DNA from: Echiichthys vipera
Taxonomy: Eukaryota > Chordata > Actinopteri > Perciformes > Trachinidae
Assembly (NCBI GenBank): GCA_963691815.1
Contig: OY829650.1
Location: forward strand, 28,601,195-28,665,194
Length of the DNA: 64,000 nucleotides
Reading direction: 5' to 3'
Below the pieces are notes generated by a model. That model did not search any database, was not told where the DNA came from, and worked only from the letters and a program-made list of their open reading frames with translations. Shown in pieces: positions 45,677 through 55,000 of the stretch. Both the position numbers and the translations under genes were made by a program. Each line of letters starts with the position of its first letter. Position 1 is the stretch's first letter.

Positions 45677-46050
45677 AAGAACCTAGAATATAAGACATAT
45701 TTTCAGTTGTTTCACACTTTTTTGTTGAGTATATAATTCCACATGTGTTAATTCATAGTTTTGATGCCTTCGGTGTGAATCTACAGTTTTCATAGTCATG
45801 AAAATAAAACTCTTTGAATGAGAAGGTGTGTCCAAACTTTTGGTCTGTACTGTATATCACCCTCAGGCAAACAGGTGTGTGGAACACTGTGACAATGTTA
45901 AAATATATAATTCAAACAGAACAGGCTCCCTCGCAACCTGTGGTGACTGAAATGCTTCACAGCTACTGAGCTACACCCCATGCCACAACTAGAGAATCCC
46001 CTTTCCAGCTGCTCAGAGGACGCCAATGAGGACAAAGCTAAACAGCCTAT

Positions 46051-46308
46051 AAGTATATGTTTAATTCTGAGGGTGCAGTATTTACTAAATGTTATAATGA
46101 TGACATTAATTCCAGTAAGACTGTTTACAATATTGCAGATATGCTGGAAGTCATATTGTGAGGTGAATATACAAGTTACAAGTTATTGTTACTACTTGCA
46201 CTCAGTTGACTGAGAAAGGAATGTTATTTGAGGAAAAGGGGAAATGGTTTACACCTTACATTAACTTTTTACAGCATAAGTAAGGAAAAATAAATTGCAA
46301 AAATATCT
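46051..46308. other. Intergenic, nothing recognised
   Basis: AT-rich, with no repeat or coding signal beyond the end of the gypsy fragment. Confidence 0.5.
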
Positions 46309-46420
46309 AGGGCTGCAGCTATCAATTATTTTAGTAATTGAGTAAACGAACGATCATTCTGGTGATTAATCGAGTAATCAGAAAAAAAATATTGCACGTT
46401 CTGCAATTTTTTAAATTTAT
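46309..46420 (+). mobile_element. hAT-like MITE end fragment
   Basis: AGGGCTGCAGCTATCAATTA followed by TTAGTAATTGAGTAAACGA and GATTAATCGAGTAATCAG is a familiar teleost hAT-type terminus. No opposite end was found downstream. Confidence 0.5.
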
Positions 46421-46799
46421 TTAAGAACAATGGTATATACAAAAGACAAAATAAAATAGGTCTCTTAAATGAACAACTATAAATTGATTAAACTAACTCT
46501 ACTTTTACTGTACTGTTTTTTTAAATTAATTTATCACAAATATGGATATAGTACAAGGCTTTCTGATTGCTACTAAACAATTTCTTTGCACAACATAATA
46601 TAGAAATGAGACTTTGAGTATAAAAACACAGAAAAAGAAATACATGACATATTTGAAAAGGAGTGAGCAGAAGCATAGCTTGCTAGCTCTCACCCCTTTG
46701 TCTAAAATGATATATATACATACATATACTGTTTAGACTTTACTTTTGCCTTTAACTTGCCTTAAATCCTAACTTCCGCTGGTGGACTTTTATTGTGAA

Positions 46800-46897
46800 A
46801 TCGAAGAGGAAGTAGTCTCTACATTCAACCTGAGCTTGACGACTCACTCTCCATACACTACAAGACGAGTGGAAATCATTGGTACCTGGCGTGTTTA
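46800..46897 (+). promoter_or_regulatory. Candidate promoter / 5' noncoding exon of the SET-domain gene
   Basis: A short stretch of mixed composition (GAAGAGGAAGTAGTCTC, GACGACTCACTCTCC) ends at a strong donor, GTAAGT, at 46898. It is the best upstream partner for the acceptor at 48961-48963 that precedes the first coding exon. This is inference only; 5' transcript ends would settle it. Confidence 0.25.
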
Positions 46898-47222
46898 GTA
46901 AGTATTAAACATTTTACTGAAACGTAGCTATTATATTTGTGTATTTATTCGAACTATAGTCTTTTAAGTTTGAATGCTTTTAGCCAAGTAAAGCTAAAGA
47001 TAGCATTAATTAGCAACTAACTAACTTTAGCATGTTTTTTTAGCAAGCTAATTAGCAAGGCCCATTGTTTATGTGTAATGATTAACTTTAACTGTGCGTT
47101 CATTTTTCATGTAAATCATCTTAATATCAAATAACCAAGCTATATGTTAAGTGCAGGGACCAGTGCTTGAGAAGAGTTGTGTATTTCATCTTAAGTTTGT
47201 TCTTATTTATTTCACTAATTAA

Positions 47223-48845
47223 TAGTGCTGTCAATTAAACGTGTTAATAATGGCGTTAAGGCAAACCCACTTTAACTCCGTCATCTTTTTTATCGCGAGA
47301 TTAACGCTGTGTAGTTTTTGTCACATGCCATTTCAACATCTAGTGACGTTAGAGAACTACAACACCCACCGGATCTAGCTAGACCGGAAACAAAACAATA
47401 GCCACGCTGTTTGGGAGCAGCCAGGTAGCAGCCTCCATAGACATATATACATAGACGCCTCATTGAGTGGGTTGGCCCGCTGCTGCGATACGTCGACGTC
47501 GCCGCCATATTGGAGGAGGCAGATTCGCCCCATCAACTAATACAAGTCAAAGGAGGGAACTTTATAAAGCTGCTTCTACAAAGTGCTGTAAGTTAATGTC
47601 TCTCATTAGCACATTCACTTACACTTACGGATATATTCAGGGAACAGAGAGGAACAAAAAACAACGTCTGTAACGTTCTCTGAAGATTATAAACGTGAAC
47701 TACTCCTCATGTGTTCAGTATACAGGTCCGCACCAAACCATTTTATAATGTTTTTATGAGTGTTTACAGCTGCTAATGTATGTAACGCTTTTACTATGAT
47801 GATACATGATAGTTAAATATTGAATCTGTGTCTATAATACCCACATCCTGACATGTAAATGTGACATCTGTCTGCCACACTGTCAACTTGTTTCATTACG
47901 TTTAAGTTTAAATATGAAAAACTGACTTCGTAATATATGAATCAGAATCAGAAATACTTTATTGATGCCCGACGGGAAATTGCGGCATTACAGAAAATAG
48001 TACTACTAGGACTAACGTTACTACTGCAGCTTCTGCTGCTGCTGCTGATAATAATAATAATAATAATAATAATGATGAAAACTATATAGTGCATATTTAT
48101 AATAGTAGACTGCTGCAACTTTACTTTTTTAAAACCATGAAATGTTATTGTATACATTATCATATGTTATAGTGTTCTGAAAAAAGCTCACTGCTGATGC
48201 AGTTTCTTATCTTGATTTTCAGACTTTAAGTTTTTGTCACCATGATTGTTATTATTAGTACGTGGATCATCAAAAAATACTGTATTTATAAAAACGACGT
48301 TGGTGTTTTTTATTTACACATATGCCATTTACATGTCAGGATATGGTTATGATAGACACAGATTCAATATTTAACTGTCATGTATCATCATAGTAACAGC
48401 GTTACATACATTAGCAGCTGTAAACACTCATAAAAACATTATAAAATGGTTTGGTGCGGACCTGTATACTGAACACATGAGGAGTAGTTCACGTTTATAA
48501 TCTTCAGAGAACGTTACAGACGTTGTTTTTTGTTCCTCTCTGTTCCCTGAATATATCCGTACGTGTGTGAATGTGCTAATGAGAGACATTAACTTACAGC
48601 ACTTTGTAGAAGCAGCTTTATAAAGTTCCCTCCATTGACTTGTATTAGTTCACGGGGCAAATCTGCCTCCTCCAATATGGCGACGACGTCGACGTACGGT
48701 CCAACGCTCAATGAGGCGTCTATGTATATATGTCTATGGCAGCCTCGACACCCGTTTGAGTGTGAAAAGAAAAGCAAACAAAAAACAAAAATGGATGGCA
48801 AAGACACGATTTTGAACGGAAAGTTTTAATCGTTTGACAGCACAA
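47223..48845. mobile_element. hAT-type element, 1623 bp, containing a second insertion
   Basis: The left end TAGTGCTGTCAATTAAAC and the reverse complement of the right end, TTGTGCTGTCAAACGATT, form inverted ends. They are flanked by CTAATTAA (47215-47222) and GTAATTAA (48846-48853), an 8-bp target duplication with one mismatch. The host element itself is short (~300 bp of remaining sequence). It was later hit by the inverted-arm element at 47435-48739. It ends 118 bp before the acceptor-proximal edge of the SET gene's first coding exon. Confidence 0.7.
47435..48739. mobile_element. Element with ~0.42 kb inverted arms, nested in the hAT copy
   Basis: Arm 1 (47435-47861) and arm 2 (48326-48739) are near-perfect reverse complements starting CCATAGACATATATACATAG. 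The 6-bp CAGCCT occurs just outside each arm (47429-47434 and 48740-48745), a likely target duplication. The ~465-bp centre holds a LINE-tail-like piece (AATCAGAATCAGAAATACTT at 47941) and an (AAT)n run at 48049-48074. No coding capacity. Each arm contains a GCCATATTGGAGG-type block. Confidence 0.8.
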
Positions 48846-48969
48846 GTAATTAACAAAAGTCACCATTTTATATCTTCAGTTTAGGCTTGACTTAACAGAA
48901 ATTGAGTTGGAATAGCTCAGTTTAAAAGTTTATGTATGTCCTTTTTTATTAATTTCTCTTCAGTTTGAC

Positions 48970-49072
48970 ATGCCGCCCAGGCTCAGTCCTCTCGAAGATG
49001 CCTGCCAATATGTTGGTTTAAAGACAGACAAAACACAAAAACTGGAGGTGAAATTCATCAATGCAGTGAAAG
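48970..49072 (+). CDS. SET gene exon 1 (pre-SET N-terminus)
   Basis: 34 codons plus one base. The ATG is the first in frame after the acceptor. The segment ends FINAVK and a split Gly codon that completes GRGLFA in exon 2. Donor GTAAGA. Confidence 0.75.
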
Positions 49073-52000
49073 GTAAGATGATGTCTTGTGTATGAATGAA
49101 AAAACACTCTCACATGTCGCAGGTGGTGCTAATTGAATGCTTGAAGAGAAGATTGGATTACTGGTAGGACATAATTTTGGGCTAAATGATGCGATGCAGT
49201 TAGGCTTTCTTTTGGTGTCTCTATTTTTATTACACACTAATTAAACTGATGAAATTTTGCAGTGGATAGCTTGAGTAAGTAAGGATGTACCATTTTTATA
49301 GAAGCATCTGGTGAGCTCTGCTTCTGTCACCTCCACACTGACTCCACTGAGCATGGGGGGGGGGGGGCGACGGATGAGTTTCTCTCACTTGTGAGCAACG
49401 AAGTCGCAGGTGATTAGAGTAATTTGTGGTAAGCAGTACAAGCAGTGCAAATCATTGAAGTAGCCGGCTGGACTTAATTGTGTAGTCAGCTACATGTCAG
49501 GCAGCTGGCACTTGTGGAAAGCCCTGCACTCTCTTTGGTCCTTGCTTGAACCAAGAAGTGGTTTGAGCTCCGCCATCTTTACAACTGTTTGATGTCTCGT
49601 ATTTGTCCATAGAGGAGAGAGGAACAAAGATTGTAGTATATGATTTGGTTTCCTGTTTTGATCTAAATGTCCTTTATTTTTCTGGCAGGACGTGGTTTGT
49701 TTGCAGTGGGTTCATTCTGCAAAGGAGACTTTGTGGTTGAATACAGGGGTGATTTGATAGATGGTGCTGAAGCTGACAGGAGAAGAAGAGTTTTCCACCC
49801 GTCATTTGCTGCATTTTTCTTTCTCTTCAAGTGGAGAGGGAAAGCATGGTGGTAAGATTTAAAATTGCACCTCATCTCTGGTATATTCTTTTATATACTT
49901 TGTATGAATTGTTGAATTTGATATAAGATTGCACAATCAGTATCTACCATTTAATATTGTGACACTGCGAGCTAAAGGAAATACATTGAATGTTTAAATA
50001 TGGCAAAATGAAAAGAAATGTTATTACTTTTTAAGTAAGATTGTTTTTATTTTCCTCTTTCTCTTGTCCAAGTATTGATGCATCGCTAGAAGATGGTTCA
50101 TTTTGCCGCCTAGTGAATGATGAACACAGACATCCAAATTGTCGTATAAAAAAAATTGAGGTGGAGGGAAAACCACACTTATGTCTTTTTGCTCTAAAAG
50201 ACATAAAGGACGGTGAAGAAATAACGTATGACTACGGAGGCGATGACTACCCATGGAGAATGCAAGTATGTCTGATGACTACTATTTAAATGTGTTGAGT
50301 TTGAGAATGTCTCAGATTAACATTGTGTGTGAAGGTATCTGAATTTTGGACAGAATATTAGACTCAGACTCACTCATCCCCATTAAGCTTGTTGTATTGA
50401 AGATGTGTGACAGCAAACACAGGTTGACTCATTAGTCTGAAGTATAACAGTATAATTTTGAGATCTGTTTTCCTCTGAAGTCTGGTGTTTTGGCACGTGT
50501 TTAAGTTTATAGATCTTTAAGAACATGTATTTTTCTACTTGATTATGCAGTGTTGACATACATTGACCGAGAAATCTTCATATTTACATTGTTTTTTCCT
50601 CAAAAATCATTGCAGATGACATTGTGTGCCATGGATACACGTCCTTAAATTGTGTTTTCCTTTCAAATCATTGCAGATGACAGTGTGTGCCATGGATACT
50701 CATCCTGCAAAGAGCTCCCATCCTGGTGTCATGTCTGAGAAACTGATGGAAGAAGCTTCATGTTCACACGACACTCCTCAACAGGTACATTAACCATCAT
50801 CACTTGATGTTTACTTTTACAGCCTCTGTAAGTCTGGTTTTTGGCCATTAAATAAAGCAAATGAGCTTTATTAAATTAAATAAAACAGTTGAGTCCAATG
50901 CCTCAATGAGTCCAAAGATAAAGGAACTTTTAAAATGGATGTGAACCTGTCTGGATAGTTTCCCTTGGCCCAATTCTTACTGTATTCTGGCACATTTACG
51001 ATGTCCCCACAATGCACTTTTTATGTTACTATTAGTGTTAAATACGATCCAGAGATGCTTTGTCCCCACAAAGGATGAAAACTTGGTGTGTTAAATGTCC
51101 CCATTAAGCTTGTTGTATTGAAGATGTGTGACAGCAAACACAGGATGACTCATTAGTCTGAAGTATTACAGTAAAATTTTGAGATTTGTTTTCCTCTGAA
51201 GTCTGGTGTTTTGGCACGTGTTTAAGTTTATAGAACTTTAAGAACATGTATTTTTCTACTTGATTATGCAGTGTTGACATACATTGACCGAGAAATCTTC
51301 ATATTTACATTGTTTTTTCCTTACAAATCATTGCAGATGACATTGTGTGCCATGGATACACGTCCTTAAATTGTTTTTTCCTTACAAATCATTGCAGATG
51401 ACATTGTGTGCCATGGATACACGTCCGTAAATTGTTTTTTCCTTACAAATCATTGCAGATGACATTGTGTGCCATGGATAATCATCCTGCAAAGAGCTCC
51501 CATCCTGCTGTCATGTATGAGAAACTGATGGAAGAAGCTTCATGTTCACACGACACTCCTCAACAGGTACATTAACCTTCATCACTTGATGTTTACTTTT
51601 ACAGCCTCTGTAAGTCTGGCTTTGGCCATTAAATAAAGCAAATGAGCTCATTGTGAGGTTACTGTATTGTCAATCAGGTCTTCTAACAGTTGAGTCCAAT
51701 GCCTCAACGAGTCCAAAGATAAAGGAACTTTTAAGATGGATGTGAACCTGTCTGGATAGTTTCCCTTGGCCCAATTCTTACTGTATTCTGGCACATTTAC
51801 GATGTCCCCACAATGCACTTTTTATGTTACTATTAGTGTTAAATACGATCCAGAGATGCTTTGTCCCCACAAAGGATGAAAACTTGGTGTGTTAAATGTC
51901 CCCATTAAGCTTGTTGTATTGAAAATGTGTGACAGCAAACACAGGTTGACTCATTAGTCTGAAGTATTACAGTACAATTTTGAGATTTGTTTTCCTCTGA

Positions 52001-55000
52001 AGTCTGGTGTTTTGGCACGTGTTTAAGTTTATAGAACTTAAAGAACATGTATTTTTCTACTTGATTATGCAGTGTTGACATTACATTGACCGAGAGATCT
52101 TCATATTTACATTGTTTTTTCCTTACAAATCATTGCAGATGACATTGTGTGCCATGGATACCCATCCTTAAATTTTTTTTTCCTTACAAATCATTGCAGA
52201 TGACATTGTGTGCCATGGATACACGTCCTTAAATTGTTTTTTCCTTACAAATTATTGCAGATGACAGTGTGTGCCATGGATAATCATCCTGCAAAGAGCT
52301 CCCATCCTGCTGTCATGTCTGAGAAACTGATGGAAGAAGCTTCATGTTCACAAGACACTCCTCAACAGGTACATTAACCTTCATCACTTGATGTTTACTT
52401 TTACAGCCTCTGTATGTCTTGCTTTGGCCATTAAATAAAGCAAATGAGCTCATTGTGAGGTTACTGTATTGTCAATCAGGTCTTCTAACAGTTGAGTCCA
52501 ATGCCTCAATGAGTCCAAAGATAAAGGAACTTTTAAAATGGATGTGAACCTGTCTGGATAGTTTCCCTTGGCCCAATTCTTACTGTATTCTGGCACATTT
52601 ACGATGTCCCCACAATGCACTTTTAATGTTACTATTAGTGTTAAATACGATCCAGAGATGCTTTGTCCCCACAAAGGATGAAAACTTGGTGTGTTAAATG
52701 TCCCCATTAAGCTTGTTGTATTGAAGATGTGTGACAGCAAACACAGGTTGACTCATTAGTCTGAAGTATTACAGTACAATTTTGAGATTTGTTTTCCTCT
52801 GAAGTCTGGTGTTTTGGCACGTGTTTAAGTTTATAGATCTTTAAGAACATGTATTTTTCTACTTGATTATGCAGTGTTGACGTACATTGACCAAGAAATC
52901 TTCATATTTACATTGTTTTTTCCTCACAAATCATTGCAGATGACATTGTGTGCCATGGATACACGTCCTTAAATTGTGTTTTCCTTACAAATCATTGCAG
53001 ATGACAGTGTGTGCCATGGATACTCATCCTGCAAAGAGCTCCCATCCTGGTGTCATGTCTGAGAAACTGATGGAAGAAGCTTCATGTTCACACGACACTC
53101 CTCAACAGGTACATTAACCATCATCACTTGATGTTTACTTTTACAGCCTCTGTAAGTCTGGTTTTTGGCCATTAAATAAAGCAAATGAGCTTTATTAAAT
53201 TAAATAAAACAGTTGAGTCCAATGCCTCAATGAGTCCAAAGATAAAGGAACTTTTAAGATGGATGTGAACCTGTCTGGATATTTTCCCTTGGCCCAATTC
53301 TTACTGTATTCTGGCACATTTACGATGTCCCCACAAAGAACTTTTTATGTTACTATTAGTGTTAAATACGATCCAGAGATGCTTTGTCCCCACAAAGGAT
53401 GAAAACTTGGTGTGTTAAATGTCCCCATTAAGCTTGTTGTATTGAAGATGTGTGACAGCAAACACAGGTTGACTCATTAGTCTGAAGTATTACAGTACAA
53501 TTTTGAGATTTGTTTTCCTCTGAAGTCTGGTGTTTTGGCACATGTTTAAGTTTATATATCTACAAGAACATGTATTTTTCTACTTGATTATGCAGTGTTG
53601 ACATACATTGACCGAGAAATCTTCATATTTACATAGTTTTTTCCTTACAAATCATTGCAGATGACATTGTGTGCCATGGATAATCATCCTGCAAAGAGCT
53701 CCCATCCTGCTGTCATGTCTGAGAAACTAATGAAAGCAGCTTCATGTTCACACGACACTCCTCAACAGGTACATTCACCTTCATCACTTGTTGTTTACTT
53801 TTACAGCCTCTGTAAGTCTGGTTTTAGATATTAAATAAAGCAAATGAGCTCATTGTGAGGTTACTGTATTGTCAATCAGGTCTTCTAACATTTAAGTCCA
53901 ATGCCTCAATGAGTCCAAAGATAAAGGAACTTTTAAGATGGATGTGAACCTGTCTGGATAGTTTCCCTTGGCCCAATTCTTACTGTATTCTGGCACATTT
54001 ACGATGTCCCCACAATGCACTTTTTATGTTACTATTAGTGTTAAATACGATCCAGAGATGCTTTGTCCCCACAAAGGATGAAAACTTGGTGTGTTAAATG
54101 TCCCCATTAAGCTTGTTGTATTGAAAATGTGTGAAAGCAAACACAGGTTGACTCATTAGTCTGAAGTATTACAGTAAAATTTTGAGATTTGTTTTCCTCT
54201 GAAGTCTGGTGTTTTGGCACATGTTTAAGTTTATATATCTACAAGAACATGTATTTTTCTACTTGATTATGCAGTGTTGACATACATTGACCGAGAAATC
54301 TTCATATTTACATTGTTTTTTCCTTACAAATCATTGCAGATGACATTGTGTGCCATGGATACCCATCCTTAAATTGTGTTTTCCTTACAAATCATTGCAG
54401 ATGACATTGTGTGCCATGGATACACGTCCTTAAATTGTTTTTTCCTTACAAATCATTGCAGATGACAGTGTGTGCCATGGATAATCATCCTGCAAAGAGC
54501 TCCCATCCTGCTGTCATGTCTGAGAAACTGATGGAAGAAGCTTCATGTTCACACAACACACCTCAACAGGTACATTAACCTTCATCACTTGATGTTTACT
54601 TTTACAGCCTCTGTAAGTCTGGCTTTGGCCATTAAATAAAGCAAATGAGCTCATTGTGAGGTTACTGTATTGTCAATCAGGTCTTCTAACATTTAAGTCC
54701 AATGCCTCAACGAGTCCAAAGATAAAGGAACTTTTAAGATGGATGTGAACCTGTCTGGATAGTTTCCCTTGGTCCAATTCTTACTGTATTCTGGCACATT
54801 TACGATGTCCCCACAATGCACTTTTAATGTTACTATTAGTGTTAAATACGATCCAGAGATGCTTTGTCCCCACAAAGGATGACAACTTGGTGTGTTAAAT
54901 GTCCCCATTAAGCTTGTTGTATTGAAGATGTGTGAAAGCAAACACAGGTTGACTCATTAGTCTGAAGTATTACAGTACAATTTTGAGATTTGTTTTCCTC

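Larger units (their letters stand above)
42479..45852 (+). mobile_element. Tc1/mariner transposon, interrupted by an L2 LINE
   Basis: Ends CAGTACAGACCAAAAGTTTG and its reverse complement at the right, with TA duplicated at 42477-42478 and 45853-45854. The inverted repeats extend about 190 bp (for example AACACATGTGGAA and the GTGTGAATCTACA block at both ends). The element without its insertion would be ~1.6 kb, the usual Tc1 size. It encodes a broken DD34E transposase at 42893-43912 and is interrupted near 43912 by a LINE. Confidence 0.93.
42305..46050 (+). mobile_element. Ty3/gypsy integrase fragment, split by a Tc1 insertion
   Basis: The left part (to 42478) encodes SVFAREGDPCTVTTDNRPQF and GSSAFDDLLSERGIKHIKTS. 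The same frame resumes right after the Tc1 copy at 45855 with YHPQANRCVEHCDNVK and, further on, PFPAAQRTPMRTKLNSL. TDNxPQF, H-x-S-x-YHPQxN and the later 'PMRTKL' segment are the core and C-terminal pattern of gypsy-type integrases. The glutamate region reads VEHCDN where the family usually has VERxN. Several stops are present. No LTRs or other pol domains are visible nearby. Confidence 0.75.

Noticed and set aside
49355..49367. Poly-G run as a regulatory G-quadruplex
   Set aside because: A single uninterrupted run in an intron is more simply a homopolymer slippage site.
52450..54941. Minus-strand frames of 82-96 codons (52450-52740 and 54693-54941)
   Set aside because: They are the same intron of the tandem array read backwards in two units; repetition of the intron explains their similarity.
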